A program made the position numbers and the translations under genes. Below, piece after piece: positions 46,951-56,466 of a stretch of 64,000 nucleotides of DNA (position 1 is its first letter; each line of letters opens with the position of its first letter). The notes below the pieces were generated by a model, which saw only the letters and a list, made by a program, of their open reading frames with translations, made no database searches and was not told where the DNA came from. Source of the stretch: Lysobacteraceae bacterium P. Its GTDB lineage: Bacteria; Pseudomonadota; Gammaproteobacteria; Xanthomonadales; Xanthomonadaceae. The stretch spans positions 1 through 64,000 of the forward strand of contig SCOX01000005.1 of NCBI GenBank assembly GCA_005503055.1. Reading direction: 5' to 3'.

Positions 46951-49311
46951 TCAGTCCTTCTTCGCCTTGGCGAACGCCGCGGCGAGTGCGTTGTTCATCG
47001 GCGGCGGCGTGTTGGCGCGTGCGGCGTTGAAGCCACCGCCGCGTGCATCGCGACCACCGTCGCGTCCGCGCGGCGCGGTGTTGCGCGCGTCGCGTTCATC
47101 GCGGCCCGGGCGCGGCGCCGGCGCGGTGTCGTCGAGGCGGCGCGTCAGCGCGATGCGCTTGCGCGCCACGTCGACCTCCAGCACCTTCACCTTGACGATG
47201 TCGCCCGCCTTCACCACTTCGCGCGGATCCTTCACGTACTTGTCCGACAGCGCGGAAATGTGGATCAACCCGTCCTGGTGCACGCCGATGTCGACGAACG
47301 CACCGAAAGCCGCGACGTTGCTCACCACGCCTTCCAGGATCATGCCTTCGCGCAGGTCCTTGATGTCCTCGACGCCATCGGCGAAGCGCGCGGCCTTGAA
47401 CTCCGGGCGCGGGTCGCGGCCCGGCTTTTCGAGCTCCTTGATGATGTCGCGCACGGTCGGCACGCCGAAGCGTTCGTCGGTGAACTGCTCGGCCTTCAGG
47501 CCGCGCAGCATCGAGGCATCGCCGATGAGCTGCTTCACCTCACGCCCGCACTGCTTGAGGATGCGTTCCACCACCGGATACGCCTCGGGATGCACCGACG
47601 AGGCATCCAGCGGCTGCTCGCCGTCGGCGATGCGCAGGAAGCCGGCACACTGCTCGAACGTCTTGTCGCCCAGACGCGGCACTTTCAGCAGTTCCTTGCG
47701 GCTCTTGAACGCGCCGTTCGCATCGCGGTACACGACGATGTTCTCGGCCACCGTGGACGACAGGCCCGACACGCGCGTGAGCAGCGCGGCCGAGGCGGTG
47801 TTCACGTCCACGCCGACAGCGTTCACGCAGTCCTCGACCTTCGCGTCCAGCGCGCGCGCCAGCTTGAACTGGTCCACGTCGTGCTGGTATTGGCCGACGC
47901 CAATGGCCTTGGGCTCGATCTTCACCAGCTCCGCCAGCGGATCCTGCAGTCGCCGCGCGATCGAGACGGCGCCACGGATCGACACATCGAGATTCGGGAA
48001 CTCCTTCGCCGCGAACTCCGACGCCGAATACACCGACGCGCCCGCCTCGCTGACGACGACCTTCTGCATCTTGGACTCGGGCGCGAGCTTGATGAGGTCG
48101 CCGGCGAGCTTGTCGGTCTCGCGGCTCGCGGTGCCGTTGCCGATGGCGATCAGTTCCACCGAATGCTTCGCGCACAGCGCGCGCAGCACCATTAGCGACT
48201 GGTCCCACTGGCGCTTGGGTTCGTGCGGGTAGACCGTCGCGGTATCGACGAGCTTGCCGGTGCGGTCGACCACTGCGACCTTCACACCGGTGCGCAGACC
48301 CGGGTCCAGGCCGAGCACCGCCTTCGGTCCGGCCGGCGCGGCCAGCATCAGGTCCTTGAGGTTGTCGCCGAACACGTCGATGGCTTCGGCCTCGGCTTTC
48401 TCGCGCGCCTGTGCGAACAGGTCGAGCGTGAGGTGCAGGTGCAGCTTGGCCTTCCACGTCAGGCGGCAGCAGTCGAGCAACCATTTGTCGCCCGCGCGGC
48501 CCTGCGCCTTGATACCCGCGCGCAACGCGACACGGCCTTCGGCAAGCAAGTGACCGGCATCGGCGTCGGTGCCCGGATCCAGGTCGAGGAACAGGAACTC
48601 CTCGCGACGGCCGCGGAACATCGCGAGCAGACGGTGCGAGGGAATCTTCGCCAGCGCTTCGGCGTGGTCGAAGTAGTCGCGGAACTTCTCGCCGGCCGCT
48701 TCCTTTCCTTCGGACACGCGCGCGCGGATCACGCCCACTTCGTTCAACCAGGTGCGCAGTTCGCCGACGAGCGCGGCGTCTTCGCCCCAGCGTTCCATGA
48801 GGATCGCGCGTGCGCCGTCGAGCGCCGCCTTCACGTCCGCCACGCCCTTCTCGGCGTCGACGAAACCGGCCGCGAACTCCTCCGGCGCGAGCGTCGGATC
48901 GCCCAGCAGGCCATCGGCGAGCGGCTCCAGTTCGGCTTCGCGGGCGATCTGCGCACGCGTGCGGCGCTTGGGCTTGTACGGCAGGTACAGGTCTTCCAGG
49001 CGCGCCTTGCTATCGGCGGTTTCGATGTCGGCGCGCAGCGCGTCGGTCATCTTGCCTTGTTCTTCGATGCTGGCCAGCACCGCGGCGCGGCGGTCTTCCA
49101 GCTCGCGCAGGTAGGTCAGGCGCGTTTCCAGATTGCGCAGCTGCGTGTCGTCCAGGCCACCGGTGACTTCCTTTCGGTAGCGCGCGATGAACGGAACGGT
49201 CGCGCCTTCGTCGAGCAGCGCGATGGCGGCCTGCGCCTGCTGCGGCTGTGCGGCGATTTCCTCGGCGATGAGGCGGGCGATCTTTGCGGCGACTTGCTTG
49301 AGGTCCTGCAT
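46951..49311 (-). CDS. Tex-family transcription accessory protein
   Basis: A 786-residue nucleic-acid-binding protein of the Tex/Spt6 family: N-terminal helical domain ([20 protein letters not shown] near 6-25), a YqgF/RNase H-like domain ([20 protein letters not shown] near 327-346), helix-hairpin-helix motifs, and a C-terminal S1 domain ([20 protein letters not shown] near 660). The C-terminus is an Arg/Gly/Asp-rich tail ([20 protein letters not shown]), longer than in many relatives. ATG 49311 begins [10 protein letters not shown]; a longer in-frame upstream stretch is not conserved. Confidence 0.93.
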   Translation of the reverse strand: MQDLKQVAAKIARLIAEEIAAQPQQAQAAIALLDEGATVPFIARYRKEVTGGLDDTQLRNLETRLTYLRELEDRRAAVLASIEEQGKMTDALRADIETADSKARLEDLYLPYKPKRRTRAQIAREAELEPLADGLLGDPTLAPEEFAAGFVDAEKGVADVKAALDGARAILMERWGEDAALVGELRTWLNEVGVIRARVSEGKEAAGEKFRDYFDHAEALAKIPSHRLLAMFRGRREEFLFLDLDPGTDADAGHLLAEGRVALRAGIKAQGRAGDKWLLDCCRLTWKAKLHLHLTLDLFAQAREKAEAEAIDVFGDNLKDLMLAAPAGPKAVLGLDPGLRTGVKVAVVDRTGKLVDTATVYPHEPKRQWDQSLMVLRALCAKHSVELIAIGNGTASRETDKLAGDLIKLAPESKMQKVVVSEAGASVYSASEFAAKEFPNLDVSIRGAVSIARRLQDPLAELVKIEPKAIGVGQYQHDVDQFKLARALDAKVEDCVNAVGVDVNTASAALLTRVSGLSSTVAENIVVYRDANGAFKSRKELLKVPRLGDKTFEQCAGFLRIADGEQPLDASSVHPEAYPVVERILKQCGREVKQLIGDASMLRGLKAEQFTDERFGVPTVRDIIKELEKPGRDPRPEFKAARFADGVEDIKDLREGMILEGVVSNVAAFGAFVDIGVHQDGLIHISALSDKYVKDPREVVKAGDIVKVKVLEVDVARKRIALTRRLDDTAPAPRPGRDERDARNTAPRGRDGGRDARGGGFNAARANTPPPMNNALAAAFAKAKKD

Positions 49312-49491
49312 TGCTTCCAATCGTGAAGCCCCGGAACCGGGGAGAACGGCGATTGTCGCAATGCCGGCGTGGCAGCGGTACCCGTTGACAGCGGGCGAAC
49401 GACACCGGCTGGAATCTCGGATTAGTCTTATACCCAAGGCGCCGGCGCGCTGTTCATCTGTGAGGCGACTTAGCGTCGACAGGACGTCGCC

Positions 49492-49980
49492 ATGCACGGC
49501 TCCAGCCCCACTCCGATATCGCCGATCTCGTTGAATGGGTACGCCGTCGCCGTCGCGTTGGCCGCGGCACTGTTGGCGCTGTTGATGGGGCTGTTGGCTG
49601 CCACGCTGACCGGTCCGCAGCGAGAAGTAGCCCGGGCCCTCGATGGCTGGAACCTGCTGCTCGCGGGCAACCTGCGAACGGTGTTGGCTTTCTCGATGCC
49701 ATTGGCGGGGTGGCTGGCGGCCGTAGCCGCGTACTTGCAGTTCGCCCCAGCAGGCGTCCTCGCGCGTGCCGCGCTGATGGACACGCATCGTCCAACCGAG
49801 GCGACTGCGCTTCCAGCGGAGCCCCTGCGGGAACAGTCGGAACTCCCGAAGCCAGCACAGATCCGCCGACCGTTCCACGACGCTTTGCGCGAGGACTGGG
49901 TTGACCTGACATCGTCGCGGCGCTCTCTACCCACTGGTTTACAAGCCGGGAGTACAAACACAGGCAAAGAGGTTGACGAG
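49492..49980 (+). other. Open region in frame with the downstream lipoprotein, two membrane segments
   Basis: From ATG 49492 (GACAGGACG upstream) the frame reads through to the lipoprotein gene without a stop. It encodes two hydrophobic stretches ([18 protein letters not shown] near residue 20 and [20 protein letters not shown] near 63) and a polar tail. It may be a separate small membrane protein whose stop has been lost, or an artefactual N-terminal extension of the lipoprotein. The lipoprotein's own signal peptide makes the second reading unlikely. Confidence 0.35.
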
Positions 49981-50562
49981 ATGCTGAAACACCAGATGGC
50001 GGTGATGGCGCTGGCTACGGCGGGGAGCTTGGCTGCATGCGACTTCGCGAAGAAGTCGCCGCAATCGACCGCGCGGACGACGGCGATGGAACGACCTTCA
50101 GATCAGCGTACACCACCAAAGCTAGAAGGTTGGACAGCCACCGCGCCATCTACAGAAGGCCTGCACGGACAAACAGTCAACGCCTTCGAGGAAGCGGGGC
50201 GGATCCTTTTTCAGTGCGCCACCGAGGATGGCAAGGAAATCCTGCTTCGCGACAGGAGAAGGGTCATCGACTATTCATTCGGCAGGCCGGGCCAAACGCC
50301 TGAGCTGTCCCTTTCGGTACCGCGAGCTGAGGCCACAACCTACCAATGGCAAGGCATGGGTCGCTGGATCACGTACTCCGTCACCGTTCCAATCGGAACA
50401 ACCAAGTACACCGTGTTCACGAGTGCAGATCGCATTGATGATGCCCATCAACTTGATGCTGGCGTGGTCGTCCACGTCGGCAACGATGAGATAGCCCGCG
50501 TGCGTTGCATTGAGCCCATCAGACATGAACTGGAAGGAGTCGATCTGAAGCAGATCGATTAG
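49981..50562 (+). CDS. Lipoprotein, candidate immunity protein for the lysozyme effector
   Basis: A 193-residue predicted lipoprotein. The signal peptide MLKHQMAVMALATAGSLAAC has a lipobox ending at Cys20, followed by Asp, which in enterobacteria retains lipoproteins at the inner membrane. The mature domain is rich in beta-type sequence with two Cys (FQCATED and ARVRCIE). No named family is recognised. It lies 58 bp upstream of an XVIPCD lysozyme. In the Xanthomonadales type IV killing system, immunity proteins are periplasmic lipoproteins encoded just upstream of their effectors. The role is inferred from that context. Confidence 0.65.
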   Translation: MLKHQMAVMALATAGSLAACDFAKKSPQSTARTTAMERPSDQRTPPKLEGWTATAPSTEGLHGQTVNAFEEAGRILFQCATEDGKEILLRDRRRVIDYSFGRPGQTPELSLSVPRAEATTYQWQGMGRWITYSVTVPIGTTKYTVFTSADRIDDAHQLDAGVVVHVGNDEIARVRCIEPIRHELEGVDLKQID

Positions 50563-50620
50563 TCGTCTATCAGGCCCGTCTTCGGATCTCACAGCCACAT
50601 CGCCACAAGCAGCGTGCCCA

Positions 50621-51014
50621 ATGCCAAGCCATCGAGAATTTCTGCTACTCAGAGCCTACCAAGCCGGCATCAGCGACCCTAGGGAACTGGCAATTTTTAT
50701 GGGCAAATGGAAGTGGAATCCGGTGGATTCGCCAGCCTCCGCGAAGATTTGAACTACAGCGGTGCCAGGCTACTTCAGGTCTTCCCGGGGCGTAACGGCA
50801 TCGATTCGGTGCAGGAGGCTAACGAAATCGCACGGAGCGGCCCGGAGTCCGTTGCCAATGCCATCTATGGCGGTGACTGGGGGCGTCGCAGACTGGGCAA
50901 CACCGAGCTGGGCGATGGGTGGAGCTTCCACGGCCGCGGATATGTGCAACTGACGGGGCGCAGCAACTTCGCAAGAGCTACCGAGCTTGAATTGATCTGG
51001 TTGGCAACCCAGAA
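50621..51014 (+). pseudogene. 5' part of GH19 lysozyme effector, broken by two one-base frameshifts
   Basis: ATG 50621 opens MPSHREFLLLRAYQAGISDP, a normal start of GH19 phage-type lysozymes. The frame is lost near 50702-50706 and continues one frame over as MEVESGGFASLREDLNYSGA, then VANAIYGGDWGRRRLGN and FHGRGYVQLTGRSNFARA. It is lost again near 50990, where the third frame resumes DLVGNPEMAANPETAADIAV. One added base at each site gives a single 681-residue protein ending at 52664. The catalytic Glu of GH19 falls in the middle piece. These are two genuine lesions or two assembly errors. Confidence 0.75.
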
Positions 51015-52664
51015 ATGGCAGCCAATCCGGAAACCGCCGCCGATATTGCTGTCCACTACTGGAACAGCCGAGTGGTCGCGCGCGGGCATCAACTTGACGT
51101 CGCTGCGGCCACCAATGACATCAATGGTGGCGACAACCACCTGCCCGAGCGCAGAGCCGCTATTGCACGATGGGAGCGCACGCTCACTGCCGATGTAGTA
51201 GCCGGCCTAGCGCGAGGTGTGGTCTTGCTGCCGTCCGTGCGACAGCGCAATGGCAGCGATCCATGCGTGGCACGCGCTCAGGAGAACCTCAACAAACTCG
51301 ACATCCCCGACGCCGAGGGCCGCCCGCTCACCGCCGACGGCAATCTCGGTCCGCGAACCCAACATGCCATCGAAGCCTTCCTGCGGCAGCACGGGATGCC
51401 AGTGGATGGCAAGGCGACGCCGCAGTTGTTGGCGGCAACACAGATTGCGGTTTCGGTGACCGATGCGCTGCACAACACCCAGCAGTTCGGCCAACAGTAC
51501 GGAGTGCAACCCAATACGCCGCCGGGGTGGGATGGCGTGCCGCGTGTGGCGCAGGGGCAACCCGCGCGCGCACTCCGCACCGCCGAGCGCATTGCCGACA
51601 CCAACGCGCAGTTCGATGGCGTGCGCTCGCGCGTGGATTCGACGGAGGAGATGCAATCGGAACGACGCGCCCGCGCTCCGGTCGCGACGACGGCGACGGC
51701 GTGCGAACTCGATCGCGATTCCGTTGCTGAGCTGCAGCGGGATCTCAACCGCCTGGGCTTCACCGATCCGCGCGGAAGGCCGCTAGCCGACGATGGCCAT
51801 CACGGACCCAACACGCAGGCGGCGGTGATGGCCTTCCAGCGTGAGCAGGGGCTGGCGGCCACCGGCGTTGCCGACCCGACCACCCTGAGCGCGATGAACG
51901 CGCATGTGATCGTCGCCAGCCTGCAGCAACAACGGGATGCGCGCGATGCCCAGGACGCAATCCAGCGGCAGGCACAGGCGTTCGACGCGCAGCAGTCCGA
52001 GCCCAAGTTGCACAGAAACGATCCGATGAATCGCGAGTCCGCCATGATCCACGCGACGCGGCTTCCGCACGCCAATGACTTCGCCGGACTGCGCGGCACC
52101 TACACGCCGCCATCGACCGGCCAGCTTGCCGTCGAGCAGAACCGTCCGTCCGTGCCGGGCCGTGACGTCGATGCCATTGACCACAAAAGCGTGCGCCATG
52201 GCGAACGCGGCCTGGTCGGTTTCGATGCTGCACGTGGTGCGGCCATGCCGCCGGAAGCATCTCGCGACGCACGCGATCCCCAGCACCCCGACCATGCCTT
52301 CTATCGCGCCATCGCCGACAAACTGCCCGCCGCCTACGCACAAGGCGCGCTTGTCGCGCCGGGGCCGGAAGCGCAGGAACGCGTGGCCGCCAGCCTGGGC
52401 GCGCAAGCGCGTTCGCACGGATTCGTCCGGGCCGACCACGTTGTGATCGGAGGTGGCGAGCACGGCAGCGTCTTCGTCGTGCAGGGTCGGCTGGACGACC
52501 CCGCTCATCTACGCACGCACCTGCCACTGCAGGAGGCACAGCGCGCGCCGCAGCAGGAATCGTTCCAGCAGTTGCAACAGGCCAGCCAGCAGTTCGCCAT
52601 CGATCAGCGAGCCCAACACGAGCGGGCGCAGAAACGCTCGCACGGGTCTGGAATGTCAATGTAG
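51015..52664 (+). CDS. Peptidoglycan-binding and XVIPCD-tailed type IV secretion effector (C-terminal part of GH19 protein)
   Basis: The intact downstream frame (549 residues) starts inside the GH19 domain. It contains two PG_binding_1 repeats, about residues 80-145 (EGRPLTADGNLGPRTQHAIE) and 230-295 (RGRPLADDGHHGPNTQAAVM), and a C-terminal XVIPCD from about 415. XVIPCD features are DPQHPDHAFYRAIADKLP, FVRADHVVIG, SVFVVQGRLDDPAHLRTHLP and a Gln-rich tail. XVIPCD is the signal recognised by VirD4 of the bacteria-killing type IV system of Xanthomonas, Stenotrophomonas and Lysobacter. The predicted role is cell-wall lysis of rival bacteria. The preceding lipoprotein is the likely immunity partner. 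Confidence 0.85.
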   Translation: MAANPETAADIAVHYWNSRVVARGHQLDVAAATNDINGGDNHLPERRAAIARWERTLTADVVAGLARGVVLLPSVRQRNGSDPCVARAQENLNKLDIPDAEGRPLTADGNLGPRTQHAIEAFLRQHGMPVDGKATPQLLAATQIAVSVTDALHNTQQFGQQYGVQPNTPPGWDGVPRVAQGQPARALRTAERIADTNAQFDGVRSRVDSTEEMQSERRARAPVATTATACELDRDSVAELQRDLNRLGFTDPRGRPLADDGHHGPNTQAAVMAFQREQGLAATGVADPTTLSAMNAHVIVASLQQQRDARDAQDAIQRQAQAFDAQQSEPKLHRNDPMNRESAMIHATRLPHANDFAGLRGTYTPPSTGQLAVEQNRPSVPGRDVDAIDHKSVRHGERGLVGFDAARGAAMPPEASRDARDPQHPDHAFYRAIADKLPAAYAQGALVAPGPEAQERVAASLGAQARSHGFVRADHVVIGGGEHGSVFVVQGRLDDPAHLRTHLPLQEAQRAPQQESFQQLQQASQQFAIDQRAQHERAQKRSHGSGMSM

Positions 52665-52685
52665 GGGCGCTGCGCCCGATGTTGA

Positions 52686-53147
52686 TTACTGCGGCGGCGC
52701 CAGCAGTTCCTGCGCGTCGAGGAATCCGTCGCGGTTGCGGTCCTGCCGCGCGAAGCGGTCGGCCAGGGTTTGCCGGTGGTCGGCCAGGCTGACCGGATTG
52801 CCGCGACCGCCCGGCAACTCGTTCGTCGACAACACTCCGTCGCCGTTGCTGTCCATGCGCGCGAACGCGTAACTCAACCACGCCTGGTATTCGACCAGCG
52901 ACACGCGACCGTCGCGATCTGCGTCCATGCGCGTGACGTAATCGGTGCTGGCTTCGACCGCGGGAGGATCGACGCTCGGCGGTTCGGGCGCGGTCCGTTC
53001 GGCCGGAGCCGGGTTCGGCGCGGCGCTGGACAGCCGCATCGGGATCGATTGCGCGCTGGCGCTGCCGGCGCTGGCCAGCGCGATGCACAACAAAAAGCCC
53101 GCGCGTTGCGGCGCGGGCTTTTTCGTAGAGGCGCGATCCTTCGCCAT
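52686..53147 (-). CDS. Secreted EF-hand domain protein
   Basis: A 153-residue protein with three calcium-loop motifs: DADRDGRVSLVEYQ near residue 76, DSNGDGVLSTNE near 98, and DRNRDGFLDAQE near 137. The N-terminus MAKDRASTKKPAPQRAGFLL, followed by CIALASAGSASA, is a plausible signal peptide. A calcium-responsive periplasmic or surface role is likely; partners unknown. The desaturase terminator overlaps the signal-peptide codons, so translation may instead begin at the TTG codons near 53091-53096 after the hairpin. Confidence 0.75.
   Translation of the reverse strand: MAKDRASTKKPAPQRAGFLLCIALASAGSASAQSIPMRLSSAAPNPAPAERTAPEPPSVDPPAVEASTDYVTRMDADRDGRVSLVEYQAWLSYAFARMDSNGDGVLSTNELPGGRGNPVSLADHRQTLADRFARQDRNRDGFLDAQELLAPPQ
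53092..53123 (-). terminator. Strong terminator after the desaturase, inside the EF-hand gene's 5' end
   Basis: AAAAAGCCCGCGC and GCGCGGGCTTTTT form a perfect 13-bp stem around six loop bases. Read leftward it ends in five T, the textbook form of a terminator for the desaturase gene, 33 bp past its stop. It lies within codons about 9-19 of the downstream EF-hand protein as annotated from ATG 53147. Confidence 0.85.
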
Positions 53148-53155
53148 CAAACGGA

Positions 53156-54343
53156 TCAGGCGGCGCGCGCCGGCACCAGGGCGTAGCCCTTCAGGCGCGC
53201 GGAGAACGCCTGCAATGCCTGGATGCCGGTGGCCTCGGCCTCGGTGCACCACGCGTGCAGCTTGGCCAGCGTCGCCTGTGCATCGTGCGAGCGGTCGTCC
53301 AGCACCTGCGCCAGGCGCTGGCGGAAATCGGCCAGCGTCGCCATGTTCGGACGTTCCGCTACCCATGCCTGCAGCTTGGCGCGCTTGTCGTCGTCCAGCC
53401 AGCGGCCGCCGTCGGCCAGGCCGTGGCGCAGCTTGCGCGGCAGCTTGAGCTTGGCCTCGCGCAGCGCCGGCAGCGTAACGCTGCGGTAGTAGTCGGTCAT
53501 CGCCTGGAAGCGGATCGCCAGCAGCGCCTTCAGCGTCTCGCCGTCGGGCATGGCGATGTTGGGGCGCACGTCCAGCGTCGGCGCCACGCGCAGCACCTTG
53601 GCCAAGCCCACCTTCTCGAACAGCTTGATCGTGCTCCAGCCGATGTCGAACTCCCACTTGCGCAGCGCGAACTTCGCCGAGCTCGGGAACGCGTGGTGGT
53701 TGTTGTGCAGTTCTTCGCCGCCGATCCAGAAGCCCCACGGCGTGAGGTTGGTGGCGGTGTCGGTGGTTTCGAAGTTGCGGTAGCCCCACCAGTGCCCCAG
53801 GCCGTTGACGACACCCGCGGCCCAGAACGGGATCCACACCATCTGGATCGCCCACGCCGCCACGCCCATGAAGCCGAACAGCGCGAAGCTGATGGCGAGC
53901 ATGACCACCGGGCCCATCGTCGCGTGCGGGGTATAGAGGTGGCGCTCGATCCAGTCGTCCGGGCAGCCCTTGCCGTACTTTTCGATGTCCTCGCGCTGGC
54001 CGCGCGCTTCGCGGTACAGCTCCACGCCGCGCCACATCACCGTATCGATGCCCTTGAACTGCGGGCTGTGCGGATCTTCCTCGGTCTCGCACTTGGCGTG
54101 GTGCTTGCGATGGATCGCCGCCCACTCGCGCGTGATCATCGAGGTGGTGAGCCAGGTCCAGAAGCGGAAGAAGTGCGCCAGCACGGGGTGGAAATCCACC
54201 GAGCGATGCGCCATCGAACGATGCAGGTACAGCGTGACGGAAAGGATCGTCAGCTGGGTCACCACCAGCAGCCAGATCAGCATCTCGCCCCAACTGGCCT
54301 GGACGAAACCGGCGGCGAGGAAATCAAGTGGGGAAACGGACAT
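53156..54343 (-). CDS. Fatty acid desaturase (acyl-CoA delta-9 type)
   Basis: A 395-residue membrane di-iron desaturase that puts a cis double bond into acyl chains. The three histidine boxes are present in order: HRSMAHRSVDFH near residue 41, HRKHHAKCETEEDPH near 79, and HNNHHAFPSSAKF near 216. Four membrane segments surround them. The C-terminal 120 residues are a soluble helical extension beyond the usual delta-9 length. The protein resembles stearoyl-CoA desaturases rather than DesA phosphatidyl types. It is transcribed alone and followed by a strong terminator. Confidence 0.92.
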   Translation of the reverse strand: MSVSPLDFLAAGFVQASWGEMLIWLLVVTQLTILSVTLYLHRSMAHRSVDFHPVLAHFFRFWTWLTTSMITREWAAIHRKHHAKCETEEDPHSPQFKGIDTVMWRGVELYREARGQREDIEKYGKGCPDDWIERHLYTPHATMGPVVMLAISFALFGFMGVAAWAIQMVWIPFWAAGVVNGLGHWWGYRNFETTDTATNLTPWGFWIGGEELHNNHHAFPSSAKFALRKWEFDIGWSTIKLFEKVGLAKVLRVAPTLDVRPNIAMPDGETLKALLAIRFQAMTDYYRSVTLPALREAKLKLPRKLRHGLADGGRWLDDDKRAKLQAWVAERPNMATLADFRQRLAQVLDDRSHDAQATLAKLHAWCTEAEATGIQALQAFSARLKGYALVPARAA

Positions 54344-54502
54344 GCTTTTGGCTCCGGGGGATACCCGTGGAATTACGCTGGAAGAGTGGCCGGCGGAACG
54401 TCAACAGCACCTGCTGGCGCGACACGCACGAATCCACTGACGATCATGCCAGCCACGCACCACCGTTCGCGCCGGTATGGCCTGAATCTGTGATGGGGTC
54501 GT

Positions 54503-55384
54503 TCAGTCCGTCGCGCAAGCGCCGGCGTGTTCAGCCACGCCTCGCGCGATGCGGCGCCGGGCGCGCTGCAGGGCGGGTTCCGCGCGAGCGCGCAACGCAT
54601 GCCGGTCGTCCTTGCTGAATGGGGAATCGCGGCGGCAATGCTCAAGCAGCAACGTAAGGTCCTGCGCTTCGCCGAGGCGCTCGGTGGTGCGTTTGTCGAA
54701 TGTCTCCCCCGAATCGGCGACCGGAACGTTCGCCGCCTCCAGCGCGCGCCGCTCATGCGAGCCGCGCCGCGCTCGGCGGCGCCAGCGGTGCCAGTCGGCG
54801 TCATCACCGCCGGCGCAGGCGCGCTCGCGGGCCTGGAGCGCATGCAGGCCCGTGTCGGCCACGGCCATGCGCAGCCCGGCCGGCGTGAGCGGCTCCCAGT
54901 CCAGCGCAGTCAGCGCGGCACGCAACACGCGCAACAGCGCGCGGCGCGAATGCAGTCCCGGATCCATCCGCAGGCCATCCGTCGTCGCCTGCGTGCGGGC
55001 GGCGATGGCGGCTTCGCGGGCATGCGCGAGCACGTCGCGCAGCTCGGCCTTGCGCTCACGCCGGAGCAGGCGCTCCAGCAGCTCCACCAGCGCATGCGCG
55101 TCGCGCAGGGTCGATAGGCCGCGATTCAAGCCGCGCAGTTCGCGGTCGATCATTCCGGCGCCCGGCCCGAGGAGCCCGTTGCCCAGCGCGAGAACCGCGC
55201 GGGCCCGACGGACAGCCTTTCTGGCCAGGTGAATGCCTTCGTGCAGATCCGGATCGCCCAGCGATTCCTGTGCGGCGTCGATCTGCGCCAGCGTGTACGC
55301 GCACAGGGCTGGTCCCGGCCGGTCCGGGACGGAATCGTCCTTTGCCCGAGGCGACGCCTTGTCCGTAGCGCTTGCCGAACCCAT
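54503..55384 (-). CDS. CHAD-domain protein
   Basis: A 293-residue cytoplasmic protein made almost entirely of a CHAD domain. The helical, Arg-rich pattern (LHEGIHLARKAVRRARAVLA near 48 and WHRWRRRARRGSHERRALEA near 200) and regularly placed His/Arg residues bind inorganic polyphosphate in studied members. There is no attached CYTH domain. A polyphosphate-granule or phosphate role is likely. ATG 55384 is chosen because the open frame further upstream is antisense to mutM. It is divergent from mutM across 42 bp. Confidence 0.85.
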   Translation of the reverse strand: MGSASATDKASPRAKDDSVPDRPGPALCAYTLAQIDAAQESLGDPDLHEGIHLARKAVRRARAVLALGNGLLGPGAGMIDRELRGLNRGLSTLRDAHALVELLERLLRRERKAELRDVLAHAREAAIAARTQATTDGLRMDPGLHSRRALLRVLRAALTALDWEPLTPAGLRMAVADTGLHALQARERACAGGDDADWHRWRRRARRGSHERRALEAANVPVADSGETFDKRTTERLGEAQDLTLLLEHCRRDSPFSKDDRHALRARAEPALQRARRRIARGVAEHAGACATD

Positions 55385-55426
55385 CCAACGGACTCCGGTT
55401 GCGAACCACGATAGTACGCTCGCCCC

Positions 55427-56257
55427 ATGCCCGAGCTTCCCGAAGTCGAAACCACCCGTCGCGGCCTGGCGCCGCACGTCGAAGGACGCCGCGTCAGCGG
55501 CGTGGTCCTGCGCCGCCCGGACCTGCGCTGGCCGATCCCGGAGGAGGTGACGCGCCTGCTGCCGGGCGAGCGAATCCAGGCCGTGCGACGTCGGGCCAAG
55601 TACCTGTTGCTCGACACCGACGTCGGCAGCGCACTGCTGCACCTGGGGATGTCCGGCAGCCTGCGCGTGCTGCCCGGGGACACGCCGGTGCACGTCCACG
55701 ACCATGTCGACATCGCGCTGGAGAGTGGTGCCGGGCGACAGGCCGCCCGCGTCCTGCGGTTCAACGACCCGCGCCGTTTCGGCTGCCTGCTCTGGCAGCC
55801 AGCAGGCGAAACCCATGAACTTCTCGCCGACCTGGGACCGGAACCGCTGTCGGACGACTTCGACGGCGACTACCTGTTCGCGATGAGTCGCGGCCGGAGC
55901 GCGCCGGTGAAGACCTTCCTGATGGACCAACGCGTAGTGGTCGGCGTAGGCAACATTTACGTGGCCGAGGCGCTCTTCGCCGCTGGCGTGTCGCCGTTGC
56001 GCGCGGCCGGCAAGGTCTCGCGTGAGCGCTACCAGCGCCTGGCGGAGGAAGTCCGCCGCATCCTGCACCACGCCATCGAGCGCGGCGGGACGACGCTGCG
56101 CGACTTCCTGGCCCCGGACGGCGCGCCGGGGTACTTCGAGCAGGAACTGTCGGCCTACGGCCGGGGCGGCGAGCCCTGCCCGCGCTGCGGGCGGCGGCTC
56201 AAGCAGGCCGCGATCGGCCAACGCACGACCGTGTGGTGCGGGCACTGCCAGCGATGA
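55427..56257 (+). CDS. mutM: Formamidopyrimidine-DNA glycosylase
   Basis: Fpg/MutM base-excision repair enzyme removing 8-oxoguanine and other oxidised purines. The catalytic N-terminal Pro-Glu is present after Met ([17 protein letters not shown]), along with the conserved Lys near residue 60 ([11 protein letters not shown]). The H2TH helices include [16 protein letters not shown] near 170. The C-terminal zinc finger [10 protein letters not shown]...CGHC is complete. The 276-residue length is normal. Confidence 0.96.
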   Translation: MPELPEVETTRRGLAPHVEGRRVSGVVLRRPDLRWPIPEEVTRLLPGERIQAVRRRAKYLLLDTDVGSALLHLGMSGSLRVLPGDTPVHVHDHVDIALESGAGRQAARVLRFNDPRRFGCLLWQPAGETHELLADLGPEPLSDDFDGDYLFAMSRGRSAPVKTFLMDQRVVVGVGNIYVAEALFAAGVSPLRAAGKVSRERYQRLAEEVRRILHHAIERGGTTLRDFLAPDGAPGYFEQELSAYGRGGEPCPRCGRRLKQAAIGQRTTVWCGHCQR

Positions 56258-56330
56258 CACCGGCGGGGCGTTCGGCGAGCGGTATCGTCTCGCCCGATCG
56301 GCGACGACCGAGGCGGCCCGTGCCGAGCCC

Positions 56331-56369
56331 GGGGCGTGTCGGAAACGTGAAGTGGGGGCGTGTCGGAAA
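56331..56369 (+). repeat. Direct repeat of GGGGCGTGTCGGAAA upstream of the ECF sigma gene
   Basis: Two identical 15-mers at 56331-56345 and 56355-56369 repeat with a 24-bp period, about 100 bp before the sigma factor. GGAAA endings recall ECF-type -35 elements, so autoregulatory promoter elements or a regulator's binding sites are possible. Confidence 0.5.
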
Positions 56370-56466
56370 AAACTGAGGCGCCGCTGCGGCTTATTCTGAT
56401 GCGACTAAATCGAGTTGCACATCACGAAAAGGGATATATTCCCGAGCACTGTGCACGGGGCTCCCC

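Noticed and set aside
49492..52664. GH19 lysozyme as part of a prophage lysis cassette
   Set aside because: No holin, spanin, structural or integrase genes nearby, and the XVIPCD tail points to type IV secretion instead.
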